NCBI GenBank assembly: GCA_016893485.2
Contig: JAFEKX020000001.1
Span: 7,519,501-7,583,500, forward strand
Origin: Streptomyces sp. P3
GTDB taxonomy: Bacteria; Actinomycetota; Actinomycetes; Streptomycetales; Streptomycetaceae
Direction of reading: 5' to 3'
DNA length: 64,000 nt
Positions 1 to 9,754 of the stretch are shown in pieces. Under the pieces are notes generated by a model. That model saw only the letters and a program-made list of their open reading frames with translations, was not told where the DNA came from and did not search any database. Each line of letters begins with the position of its first letter. Position 1 is the first letter of the stretch. Both the position numbers and the translations under genes were made by a program.

Positions 1-229
1 CGGCGTCGGTACCGAGCCAATGGGCCCCGCTGGGCCGGAGATTGACCTGCGTGAGGTCGGTATGGATCTGATCGGTGGAGTAGAGAAAAGGCCCAACGAA
101 GCAGAACAGGAAGAAGAGGGCGACGACTACGAGCCCGGCCACGGCAAGCTTGTTGCGCGCGAAGCGCGCTTTCAGGGGCGCGGGCGGTGTCGATTCGCGG
201 CTCCGCCGCGGGGCGCGACCAGCCTCCAC
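1..229 (-). CDS. DppC-type peptide ABC permease, 5' part only
   Basis: This is the second membrane subunit of an oligopeptide/dipeptide importer. Read from a GTG at 229, the product begins with an Arg/Pro-rich cytoplasmic tail, then KARFARNK and a first membrane helix at about residues 28-50. PSGAHWLGTD follows, the usual approach to the conserved permease core in DppC/OppC. The rest lies beyond the left edge. The GTG start is 20 nt after the stop of the DppB-type gene, so the two are cotranscribed. An upstream ATG at 251 runs into a stop in its own frame and was not used. Family assignment rests on the N-terminus and gene order only. Confidence 0.75.
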   Translation of the reverse strand, partial: MEAGRAPRRSRESTPPAPLKARFARNKLAVAGLVVVALFFLFCFVGPFLYSTDQIHTDLTQVNLRPSGAHWLGTDA

Positions 230-248
230 CGGCCGGCATTTTGAACGC

Positions 249-1206
249 TCATGCCCGACCAGCCTTCACTCGGGGATCCACGATCCGCTGAACGACGTCG
301 GCAAGCAGCGTCCCCACCACGGTCGCCACGGAAATGACCAGGACGCACCCGAGCAGCACCGGGTAGTCAGAAGACTGAGCCGCACTCCAGAACAACAGCC
401 CCATCCCTGGGTAGTTGAACAGCTGCTCGACAACCAACGCCCCGCCGAACAACACCGGCACGTAATACCCCAGCATCGCGATCACCGGCGTCAACGAGTT
501 CCGGAAGACGTGCTTGAAGAGAACCGCCCACTGCCGAGAACCCCCGCCCGAGCCGTACGGACGTAGTCCTCGGACAGGTTCTCCAACGTCGAGGCCCGCA
601 TGTACCGACTGAACACGGCGACCATGGAAGCCGCCCCGGTGACGACAGGCAGCACCAACGCCACCGGATCCGCGAAGACTTGGGCGACCGTGTCCCCCTG
701 TGGCGCCTGCGAGGGAAACCACCGCAGCAGCTGCGTGAAGACGAGCACCAGCACAAGTCCCAGGAAGTACACGGGAGTCGAGTACGCCACGAAGCTGAGC
801 GTGGTGATGACGTAGTCGGCCGGCTTGTTCCGCCGTACCGCCTGCCACATGCCCAGGGGGATGGCGAGCACCAGCCCGAGCACTGCCGACAGCACGGTCA
901 ACACCAGTGTCTTCGGGAGCCGTTGCTCGATGAGCTGGGACACCGCCTCGTTCAGGGTGTACGACGTGCCGAGGTCACCGTGCAGCAACTGCCGCAGGTA
1001 GTACAGGTACTGCACGGGCAGCGGCCGGTCGAGGCCCTGGTCGTGGTTGAACAGCGTGATCTGCTGGGGTGTGGCCTGCGGGCCGAGGATCCCGCGCGCG
1101 GGACCCCGGGCAGCGCGTGCAGCAGACCGAACACCACGACCGTCACGATGAGGATGACGACCAGCGCCTGGGCGATCCGCCGGGTCAGATACAGGAGGGT
1201 GTCCAT
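249..1206 (-). CDS. DppB-type peptide ABC permease (frameshifted)
   Basis: Inner-membrane permease of a peptide/nickel-type importer. It starts with the family's MDTLLYLTRRIAQALVVIL helix and continues with the periplasmic loop (QITLFNHDQGLDRPL). The core helices and a cytoplasmic motif STLENLSEDYVRTARA match the DppB EAA-type coupling loop. The C-terminus is NYPGMGLLFWSA and VDPRVKAGRA. Three frames must be joined, with shifts near 1095 and 540, so the gene is split as given. The ATG at 1206 is 3 nt after the stop of the binding-protein gene. About 318 residues, the normal length for the family. Confidence 0.85.
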
Positions 1207-1209
1207 GCC

Positions 1210-2964
1210 TCAGCTGGTCCACTTCCACTGGGCCGGGTGGAAGTTGGCGAGCGGGTCCTGCGAGAAGCCGCCGAGGCCGTTCTTGACCACGGAGATCTGG
1301 TAGTCGGGCTCCGGCAGCCAGATCACCGGCAGATCCTTGGCGAGGGCCGCGCTGTAGTCCTGGATCGCCTGGGTCGAACTCGACGTCGTGGACGCGGAGA
1401 TGAGCTTGTCGACGTCCGCGTTGGAGTAGTTGCCGAAGTTCGCGCCGCCCTTGGACTGGAACAGGGAGTCGCCGGTCGGGAAGGCCGGGAAGTACCAGCT
1501 GCCCGCCGTGCCGAAGAAGGACAGCTGCCACTTGCAGATCGACTGCGAGGCCGTGCACTGCGGGGTCTGCGAGAGCACGGAGTTGACCGGCGCGGTCTTG
1601 ATGGAGAACTTGATGCCGGTCTTCGCCAGCGAGGACTGGATCGCGCTCATCATGTTGTCGGTCACCGTCGAACCGGACTGCGACAGCACCTGCATCTGGA
1701 ACCTGGTGCCCTTGGCGACCCCTTCACCGCACTGCGCGGCGCCGGTGCCGGGGCCGGTGCAGGTCATGACCCCGCCCTGCTCGGTCCAACCATGGCCGCT
1801 GAGAAGGGACTTGGCGGCCGAGGTGGAGAAGGGGTACGGGTCGGACTTCTGCGTGGCCGACAGGAACGACGACGTCTGCGCCTGCGGAATCGGCCCGTAT
1901 CCCGGGACCGCCGTGCCGTTGAAGATGACCTTCGACAGACCGGCCTGGTCGATGGAGCGCTGGACGGCCTGCCGGGCGTAGAGCTGCTTGAACACGGCGC
2001 CCATGGAAGGGTTGTTGAAGTTGTACGGCATGTAGGTGATCGCCCAGCCCGACCACGGCTTCACCGTGTAGCCCTGGGCGGTGAAGCTCGCCTTCTGGTC
2101 GAGGTCGGTCGCCTCGATGTAGCCGTAGTCGACGGACCCGGAGCGCAGCGCGTTCTTCTCCGCGTCCGCCGTCGTGAAGGGGAGGAGGTTCACGGTGGGG
2201 ATGCCGGGCTTCTCGCCGCCGTCGTACTTCGCGTTGGCGGTCAGGACGACCTTGCCGGCCGTGGAGAAGGACTTGACGGCGTAGGGGCCGCTGATCGTCT
2301 TCCACAGGGCGTTGGTGGCGTAGCCGTTGATGTTCTTCGCCGCGTCGTTGAGGTACGTCCAGTCCTTCTTGGCGTCCCCGGCCTTGTCCCACACGTGCTG
2401 GGGAGCGGGGTGATGGAGCTCAGCTCGTTGGCCAGCATCCACTGCGGGTTGTAGGCCTTGTCGAACGTGATCGTGAAGTGGGTGGTGTCGACGGTCTTGA
2501 AGGACGTCCAGTTGTCCGGCGCCTTGCCCGGGTTGTAGCCCGCCCACTGCGCCTTGTTCGCCTTGATGAGGTCGAACCAGAACTTCACGTCGGTGGCGGT
2601 GATCGGCTTCCCGTCGCTCCAGTGCCGGTCGCCGAGGGTGATCGTGACGCTCTTGTCGTCGGCCGCGAAATCGGCGGCGGTCGCCACCGAGCCCTTCTTG
2701 TTCCAGCCCATGGTCCCGGTCGAGCCGTCGTAGGCGATGAGCGGCTCCACAGTGAGTTCGCGAGGGAGATGTTGTTGGTGTTGAGGTGGGCCGCGGTGCC
2801 GATCGGCAGGATCCAGTTCGGGGTGAAGTTCGCGGGCAGCGCGTAGTCGATCGAGTCGTGGGACCCGGACGACGACGTGCCGCTCGACCCGGAACAGCCC
2901 GCGAGCAACAGCGTGGCCGTGGTCAGGAGGCACCTGCGAGGAGTCTCGAGCGAACAGGGGACAT
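1210..2964 (-). CDS. Peptide ABC transporter substrate-binding lipoprotein (SBP_bac_5), frameshifted
   Basis: Extracytoplasmic receptor that delivers peptides or related solutes to the two permeases downstream. A lipobox (LLLAGCSG) at 2910-2890 gives the mature Cys. Family-5 landmarks follow: DDKSVTITLGDRHWSDGKP, ITATDVKFWFD, and a C-terminal region with DLPVIWLPEPDYQI. The ATG at 2964 has a good AGGAGA site 5 nt upstream, but reaching the lipobox needs a shift near 2920, and further shifts lie near 2755 and 2405. Length about 580 residues, usual for the family. The ATPases would be beyond the left edge. The ROK gene is divergent and probably controls this operon. Confidence 0.85.
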
Positions 2965-3039
2965 GGTTCTCCTCGGAAAAAAAGAGGGGCGGAGGCGGGA
3001 GTGAGGACAGTCAACGACCCCTGCCGTCGAAGAAACAGG

Positions 3040-3145
3040 CGTTCGGCTGTAAAAAGCCTGTTACTGCCGTTCTGAAAAAGCCACCAGGGCATCTGGGTGA
3101 CTTACGCTCGTCGCCTCGATCGCCGATCCGGAAGTAACTTCCTTC
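3040..3145. promoter_or_regulatory. Divergent control region with a 13-bp palindrome
   Basis: The DNA between the binding-protein gene and the ROK gene holds a perfect palindrome GGAAGTAACTTCC at 3130-3142, ending 3 nt before the ROK ATG at 3146. Read on the minus strand, two copies of GGCTTTTT lie about 24 bp apart (near 3080 and 3056). A ROK regulator commonly represses itself and a divergent sugar or peptide transport operon, so the palindrome is a likely operator. No clear -10/-35 pair could be fixed. Confidence 0.45.
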
Positions 3146-4344
3146 ATGGCTGAAAAAGTGCGCACCGCCGGAAGAGCACCTCGGGCGTCTCCTCACTGGC
3201 CGAGCACGTCCTCGAACTCCTCGCCTCCGGTCAGGCCGCGACCCGCACCGAACTCGCCCAACTCCTCGGCGCCGCCCCCTCGACGATCTCCCTCGCCGTG
3301 GGCCAGCTGGTCTCGCTCGGTCTGGTCGCCGAACACGGCACCCGCTCCTCCACCGGCGGTCGCCCGCGCAAGGTGCTCCGGCTGGGCGGCAGCGACGGCT
3401 TCGCGGTCGCGGCGGAACTGGGCGGCAAGCACGCGCACGTCGGGGTCGTACTCCCCGGCGGCGGCCTGACCGACGTCTCGACCGTGCCGTTCCCCACGGC
3501 CGAGGGCCCGGAGGCCGCCCTGCCCGGCCTGGCCGACACCCTCCAGGGCCTCGCCGAGCGCCGCGGGCCGGAACTGCTGCGCGGGGTCGGACTCTCGCTG
3601 CCGGGTCCGGTCGACGTCACGAACGGCGTCGTCACCCTCCCGTCCCGCATGCCCGGCTGGAACCGCTTCCCCGTCCGGGCCTGGCTGGAGGACCGCTTCG
3701 CCGTCCCGGCGGCCATCGAGAACGACGCCAACTGCATGGCCGTGGGCGAACACACCGTGCAGCCCGCCGACCGACGCCAGTCGATCATGGTCAAGACGGG
3801 CACGGCGATCGGCGCGGGCGTCATCGCCGACGGCCGCCTCTACCGCGGCGGCACCGGCGCGGCGGGCGAGATCACCCACGTCCGCGTCGAGGCCGCGCAC
3901 GACATCCCCTGCTCCTGCGGCAACACCGGCTGCCTGGAGACCGTCGCCTCCGGTGCCGCCCTGGTCCGCATCCTGCGCGGCCTCGGCCTCGACGTGACCT
4001 CCACCGAGGACGTCGTACGCCTCGCCACCGACTCCCACCCCGAAGCGACCCGAGCGGTCCGCCAGGCCGGCCGCTACCTCGGCCAGGTCCTCGCAGCCAA
4101 CGTCAACTTCTTCAACCCCGACGCGGTGTACCTGGGCGGCATCCTCTCCACCCTGGAACCCTTCGTCGCCGCCGTCCGAAGCCAGCTCTACGAAGGCTGC
4201 CACCCCCTGGTAACAGAACACCTGGCCATCGAACGAGCAAGCCTGGGCGCAGACGCAGGCCTGGTGGGCGCAGGCCAATTCGCCCTGCAGAGAGCCTTGG
4301 CGCAGGCCCTCCAAACGGTCACGGACCAATCCACGACACGATGA
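3146..4344 (+). CDS. ROK-family transcriptional regulator (frameshifted near 3180)
   Basis: NagC/XylR-type repressor. The N-terminal winged helix reads LAEHVLELLASGQAATRTEL with recognition part APSTISLAVGQLVSLG. It is followed by the ROK sugar-kinase-like domain with ATP-loop-like DGFAVAAELGGKHAHVGVV, the phosphate/sugar region GVGLSLPGPVD, NDANCMAVGEH, and the zinc-binding CSCGNTGCLET typical of ROK proteins. A shift between 3165 and 3190 separates the ATG at 3146 from the HTH frame. About 398 residues, normal. It is divergent from a peptide importer and followed by an M81 metallopeptidase, which suggests local control of uptake and breakdown of one nitrogen compound. The ligand is unknown. 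Confidence 0.85.
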
Positions 4345-4391
4345 CCGACGTCCAGGCGCCATCGGGCTCGCGCTGACCCGCCTGCTTTTCA

Positions 4392-4418
4392 GGGGCGCGG
4401 GGAACTGCGCGACCAGCC
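4392..4418 (+). repeat. Dispersed 27-bp intergenic repeat, copy 1
   Basis: The core GCGGGGAACTGCGCGACCAG followed by CC starts 47 nt after the ROK stop. A weak hairpin (CCTG CTTTT CAGG) immediately precedes it. Near-identical copies occur at 42837 and 47021, each just after a plus-strand gene. Confidence 0.7.
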
Positions 4419-4456
4419 CTCACGCACCCGCACCCGACCCACAACCTGGAGCCCCC

Positions 4457-5964
4457 ATGCCAAAACCCCGCCCCACCATCGCGATCGCCGGCCTGGGCAT
4501 CGAATCCTCGACCTTCTCCCCAGCCCGCACCAACGCCCCCGCCTTCCACCCCCACCGAGGCCCCGAAGTCCTCACCCGCTACCCGTTCCTGGCCCCCGGC
4601 ACCCCCTCAGAGAATCCGCGACCTGGCAGGGCGCCCTCGTAGGCAAGGCCCTCCCCGGCGGCACAGTAACCGCAGCCGCATTCACCGAACTCACCGACGA
4701 ACTCCTCACCCGCCTAGCGGAGTTGGGCCCCGTGGACGGCCTCTGGTACGACATCCACGGCGCGATGACAGTGGAAGGAACAGACGACGCCGAATCCCGC
4801 CTCCTCACCCGCATCCGGGAAACCGTGGGCCCGACCACCCTGATCTCCACCTCGATGGACCTCCACGGCAACGTCTCCCGCGACCTCGTCCACCAGAGCG
4901 ACCTGATCACCTGCTACCGCATGGCCCCGCACGAAGACGCCATGGACACCAAGGAACGCGCCGCCCGCAACCTCGTAGACCTCCTGACAAGCGGCGCCCC
5001 CGCCCGGTCAAGGCCTGGATCCCGGTCCCCGTACTGCTCGCGGGCGAACAGACCTCCACCCGCATCGAACCGGCGAAGAGCGTCTACGCGGCCGTTGCGG
5101 ACGTAGAAGCAACCGAGGGAGTCACCGACGCCGCGATCTGGGTCGGCTACGCCTGGGCGGACGAGCCCCGCAACCGAGCCGCGGTCGTAGTGACCGGCCC
5201 GTCGGAGCCCCAAGTCCGAGCCGGCGCCGAACAGTTGGCCCGAGGCTTCTGGGAGGCACGGCACGACTTCGAGTTCGTCGCCCCCACCGGCACCCTGGCC
5301 GACTGCCTGGACGAGGCCCTCGCCTCCACCGCCCGCCCTTACTTCATCAGCGACACCGGCGACAACCCCACCGCGGGCGGCGCGGGCGATGTCACCTGGG
5401 GCCTCCAACAGGTCCTGGAACGCCCGGAGTTCAAGGACGAGAGCGGCCCTACGGTCATCTACGCGTCGCTCCCGGGACCGGCAGCCGTAGCCACAGCGGA
5501 GCGCGCGGGCGTCGGCGCCACCGTCACCGTCACCGCGGGCGCCGAGGTCGACGACCGGCACGCGGGCCCGCTCACCCTCACCGGAGTCGTGCACTCGATC
5601 CGGCACGGCGACCGGGACGCGGAGACCGAGGTCGTCCTCAGGGTCGGCGGCGTGCACGTGATCCTGACCCGGCTGCGGAAGCCGTACCACCACGAACACG
5701 ACTTCACCGACCTGGAGTTGGACCCGCGCTCCGCCGATCTCGTGCTCGTCAAGATCGGCTATCTCGAACCCGAACTCTTCGCCATGGCCGCAGACTGGAA
5801 GATGGCACTCACCCCGGGCGGGGTGGACCAGGACCTCGAGCGGCTCGGCCATCACCGCATCCGGCGGCCCATGTTCCCCCTTCGACCGGGACATGCCCGA
5901 CCCGGACCTCACCGCCCGGGTCATCGCCCCCTCGGACGAACCGCTCAGCGGGCCGGACGAGTGA
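4457..5964 (+). CDS. M81 family metallopeptidase, MlrC-like (frameshifted)
   Basis: Member of the DUF1485/MlrC family, whose founding member opens the linear form of microcystin; the substrate here is unknown. Landmarks are the start IAIAGLGIESSTFSP, DGLWYDIHGAMTVEG, the metal-site region STSMDLHGNVS, CYRMAPHEDAMDT, and the C-terminal domain with YFISDTGDNPTAGGAGD and GVHVILTRLRKPYH. Shifts near 4605, 5005 and 5875 require four segments; the last, ending DPDLTARVIAPSDEPLSGPDE at 5964, is too short to stand alone. About 500 residues, as in the family. Its 3' end overlaps the convergent cvnD by 20 bp. Probable partner of the upstream peptide importer. Confidence 0.8.
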
Positions 5965-6561
5965 GCTTGCCGCCGCCCCCGTCCTCGATGGCGGCGGCGA
6001 TCAACTGGTCGAGCAGCGCGATGAGTACGTTCCGGCACGAGTCGCGCTCCCGCGCGTCGCAGAGCAGCACCCGGACGTCCTCCGGGAGGGCCAGCGCCTC
6101 GCGCACCGCCTCCGCCGGATACGGGTGCTCGCCGTAGAAGCCGTTCACGCCCACCACGAACGGGATGCCCCGGCGCTCGAAGAAGTCGACGGCCGCGAAG
6201 CTGGACTTGGGGCGGCGGACGTCGATCAGGACGACCGCGCCGAGCGCGCCGAGGGCGAGGTCGTTCCACATGAACCAGAAGCGCTGCTGGCCGGGGGTGC
6301 CGAACAGATAGAGCACCAGGTCCTGGCCGATGGTGATGCGGCCGAAGTCCAGGGCCACGGTGGTGGCCCGCTTCTCCTCGATGCCGTCGAGGTCGTCGAC
6401 GGCGAGGCCCGCCACGGTCAGTGGCTCCTCGGTGCGCAGCGGGGCGATCTCGCTCACCGAACCGACCATGGTGGTCTTGCCGACGCCGAAGCCCCCGCGA
6501 TCAGGATCTTGACCGTCTCGGGCGGCGCGGGTGCCGGAGCGATGGTGTCAGAGCCGGTCAA
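5945..6561 (-). CDS. cvnD: CvnD-type small GTPase of a conservon (frameshifted)
   Basis: Ras-like ATP/GTP-binding protein, last gene of the conservon. It has a Walker A/G1 motif GGFGVGKTT, then VALDFGRITI (G2/G3 region), LYLFGTPGQQRFWFMW (G3, DxxG-like), and VVGVNGFYG in place of the usual NKxD. The G1 motif is restored only if one G is added to the G run near 6500, so the shift is a homopolymer indel. A TTG at 6561, preceded by GGGAGG, overlaps the end of cvnC by 14 bp. Conservon GTPases act with CvnB and CvnA at the membrane in signalling that affects development. Start uncertain; an ATG at 6469 would remove G1. Confidence 0.85.
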
Positions 6562-6907
6562 GGCCCTCCCTCACTTTCTGCAGCAGGTCCAGGTCCGGGC
6601 TGGTACGGGAGACCGGGTGCGGGGGCCGGGCCGTGATCAGGCCCGCCTCCAGCAGATCGCAGAGCATGATCACTACCACGCTCACCGGAAGGTCGACAAG
6701 AGCGGCGACCTCCGCCACCGCCAGCGGCTCGGCGCACAGCCGCAGGATGCGGGACTGCTCCGGCTGCGGCCGGGGCGCACGCGCGGGCGCCGGCTCGACC
6801 GCGGTCACCGTCGTGATGAGGGTGAAATCGGCGCGGCTGGGCCGGGTTCTGCCACCGGTCAGCGTGAACGGCCGTACGAGCCGCCCCGCCGCGTCGCCAC
6901 CGCTCAC
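6548..6907 (-). CDS. cvnC: CvnC, DUF742 protein of the conservon
   Basis: DUF742 protein of about 120 residues with the family's opening RLVRPFTLTGGRT and the helix-turn-helix-like stretch PLAVAEVAALVDLPVSVVV, ending near DLDLLQKVREGLDRL. The frame is intact. GTG at 6907 begins 1 nt after the cvnB stop and fits relatives; an upstream ATG at 6940 is possible but would overlap cvnB. DUF742 proteins always sit between CvnB and CvnD. The biochemical role is not established. Confidence 0.88.
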   Translation of the reverse strand: MSGGDAAGRLVRPFTLTGGRTRPSRADFTLITTVTAVEPAPARAPRPQPEQSRILRLCAEPLAVAEVAALVDLPVSVVVIMLCDLLEAGLITARPPHPVSRTSPDLDLLQKVREGLDRL

Positions 6908-6908
6908 C

Positions 6909-7340
6909 TCACTCGCCGGAGCCGGCCGCGGGGCCGACACCGGCCCGCGGCGCGGCGCTGAGATGCTCGCCGATCTTCTTCACCAGCATGTTCATCTGGT
7001 ACGCCACGACCCCGACGTCCGCGCCGGGACCGGTCAGTACGACCAGGTGGGCGCCGGGGCCCGCCGAGGTGAGGATGAGATAGCTGTTCGCCATCTCGAT
7101 CAGCGCCTGGCGCACCGGGCCACCCCGGAAGTCCATGCTGACCCCCTTGCTGAGGCTCATCAGCCCGGACGCGGTGGCCGCGAGCCGCTCGGCGTCGTCG
7201 CGCAGGAACCCGGTGGACTTGCTGACGACCAGGCCGTCCTCGGACAGCACGACGGCCTGGTTCACCTCGGCCACCCGGTCCACGAGTCCGGTGAGCAACT
7301 GGTCGAGCTGGGTGTGCGTGGCGGGGACGGGACGTGTCAT
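6909..7340 (-). CDS. cvnB: CvnB, roadblock/LC7 protein of the conservon
   Basis: Roadblock/LC7 fold protein of about 143 residues. Typical features are LDQLLTGLVDRVAEVNQAVV, LSEDGLVVSKSTG, and the C-terminal strand-helix region GAHLVVLTGPGADVGVVAYQM. Such proteins bind and modulate the small GTPase CvnD. The ATG at 7340 has AAGGA 7 nt upstream and was preferred to an ATG at 7355, which overlaps the cvnA stop. Frame intact. Confidence 0.9.
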   Translation of the reverse strand: MTRPVPATHTQLDQLLTGLVDRVAEVNQAVVLSEDGLVVSKSTGFLRDDAERLAATASGLMSLSKGVSMDFRGGPVRQALIEMANSYLILTSAGPGAHLVVLTGPGADVGVVAYQMNMLVKKIGEHLSAAPRAGVGPAAGSGE

Positions 7341-7351
7341 GGCGGAGTCCT

Positions 7352-9715
7352 TCATGCGAGCGGTCGGCGGGCGGATTCGAGGAGGCTGCTGCCTCCTCCC
7401 GGTCGTACTGCGGTGGCGCGTCGTCGTCGATGGAGTCGCGCGCCTGGAGCGTGCCGCGCTGGAACCCGGCGAGCGAAGAGGCCGCGCGTTCCGCGGTGAA
7501 GTCTTCCAACTCCTCGTCCTCCTCGGCCGGTCCGGCCTCCTCCCGCAACTCACTGGCCAGACTGGTCTGCGGCACCCGCCGCGGCAATGGGGCGAGCCCA
7601 CCCAGATCGACGGCCGCCGCCGGCTCGGGCGACCGCGCCGGCGGGATGACGGGCCGCGCCGCGGGAGCAGCATCCGCGTCCTCAACTGCACGGCCCGTCG
7701 CGGCGGTTGGGGACGCGGCTGCCTTCTCCGCCACGACTGCCTCGTCCTCGGGGGCACTTGAGGCATCCGGCGCGAACTCCTCGACCGGTTCGGGTACGAC
7801 GATGTCGTGCGGGATGAGCACGATCGCGGTCGTGCCGCCGTACGGCGAGGAGCGCAGGGTCACCGCGATGCCGTGCCGGGTGGCGAGCCGGGCGATCACG
7901 AACATGCCGAGCCGGAGGTCGTCGGCGAGGGCGACGACGTCGAACTGCGGGGGCGCGGCCAGCTGCGCGTTGAGCGAGGCGTAGTCCTCCTCGGACATGC
8001 CGAGGCCGCGGTCCTCGACCTCGATGACGAGGCCCTTGGCGACCATCGCGGCCCGCACGCCGACCGGGCTCGGCGCGGGGAGTACACCGTGGCGTTGTCG
8101 ATCAGCTCGGCCAGCAGGTGGATCACGTCGGCGACCGCGGGCGGCGCGAGGCACACCTCCTCCTCGGTGTGCACCTCCACCCGCTGGTACTCGGCGACCT
8201 CACCGACGGCGCTGCGCAGGATGTCGATCAGCGCGACCGGCTCGGTCCAGCTGCGGCGGGGCTGCTCGCCGCTGATGACGACGAGGTTCTCCTCGTAGCG
8301 GCGCAACTGGCTTGCCGTGGAGTCCAGTTCGTACAGGCCACGCAGCACCTCGGGGTCGTCGTGGCGGCGCTCCAGCTGGTCGAGCTTGGTGAGCTGGAGG
8401 TTGACGAGGTTCTGGCTCTGCCGGGCGATGCCGAGGATGACCTTCTGGAAACCCCTGCGGGTGTCAGCGAGTTCGACCGCGGTGTGCACGGCGGTGCGCT
8501 GCGCGGCGTTGAACGCCTGGGCCACCTGCCCGAGTTCGTCGTCGCCGTAGTCCAGAGGCGGGGTCGCCGACTCCACGTCGATCTTCTCGCCCCGGTTCAA
8601 CCGGGCCACCACGTCGGGCAGTCGGTCCTCGGCGAGGCCCAGCGTGGCCATCTTCAGGCCGCGCAGCCGGCGGGACAGGGAGCGGGTGATCCGCCAGGAC
8701 ATGCCCACGCACAGCAGCAGGGCGGCGAGTCCGCCCGCGCTCAGCGAGGCGGCGGTGACGAGGAGGTTGTGCGCCTTGTCGGAGCTGCGGTCGAGGAGCC
8801 CGGACGTCTGCTGCCGGATCAACGCCGTGTACTGGTCGGCGACTTCGGCCAGTGCCGCGTTCCACTCCTTCTGCTCGGCGGGCAGCTTGATCTGTCCCAC
8901 CGTGTCGTTGTCCGCCGTGCCGGACGCGAGCACCGCGTCCTCCACGGACTCCAGGGTGCTCCACTCCGGGCTCTGCAGGACGTGCTCGATCTTCGTCTTG
9001 GCGGTGCCCTGGAACGCGGTGACGATCTGGTCCTGGACCAGCCAGCGCCGGGCGTGCACGACCTCGGCGAACTGCTCCCACGACTTGTCGTCGAAGTGCC
9101 CGGAGCGCCAGGCCAGGGTCAGTTGGGCGTCCTCCTGGGAGACCAGCTCGGCGCCGTGCTCCAGCGCGACGAGCGGTTCCGCCTGCGAGGTGAGGTCGCC
9201 GTCGTCGACCTGGGACAGCTCCTGGAACGCCTGGATCTGGTCGTCGATGATCGACGTGTACTGGTCCAGCACCTGCTGGGCGGTGATGTCGGTGGGGTTG
9301 TCGACCTGGTCGCGGTAGTACTCCAGGCTGTCCACGGACGCGACGACCGAGTACATCCGGTCCTTGATGCGGGACGGCGCCTTCTTGATCGCCCCCGACT
9401 GGCCCACGAGTTGGGCCACCGCCTTGTCCGTCGCCGCGCGCTGGGACTCCAACGCGGCCTGGGAGCCGTGCGGGTAGGCCATCCACGCCGCCGAGACTGC
9501 GTTCCTTCTGGAGGGCGAGCGCGGCCTCGGTGCCCATGGCGCCGGTCGAGCGGCTCAACTCCGTCTGGGAGCGCAGCCGTAGGCCCTCCGCGAACATCTG
9601 GGTCGTGGTCACGCCCCCACATCGCGGCCAGCGTGACGCTGGGGACCAGGGCCAGCAGGATCAGGGAAAGTCGGATGGAACCGACGCGGCGCCGGGCACC
9701 TGTCCGTGGAGACAT
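7352..9715 (-). CDS. cvnA: CvnA, membrane histidine-kinase-like sensor of the conservon (frameshifted)
   Basis: Large sensor of about 785 residues. Order: N-terminal membrane helix (RLSLILLALVPSVTLAAMW), an extracellular helical region of the nitrate/nitrite-sensing type (about residues 50-300, with VLDQYTSIIDDQIQAFQELS), a second helix (AALLLCVGMSWRIT), a HAMP-like segment, then an ATPase domain with N box ELIDNATVYSP and G box VEDRGLGMSEEDY. A long acidic, Ala/Pro-rich tail follows. It lacks an obvious phospho-acceptor H-box, as in other CvnA proteins. Shifts near 9610, 9490, 8075 and 7385 join five segments; the corrected end is ESARRPLA. It lies 39 nt downstream of a binding lipoprotein gene that may provide its ligand. 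Confidence 0.87.
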
Positions 9716-9754
9716 CGTGGTCGTCCTCGCTACATCCTCGTACGAAGTGTCCGG

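Noticed and set aside
176..229. Partial match to the dispersed repeat (GGGGCGCGACCAGCC region)
   Set aside because: It lies within the start of the DppC-type gene and lacks the GGGAACTG core, so it is likely chance or codon bias.
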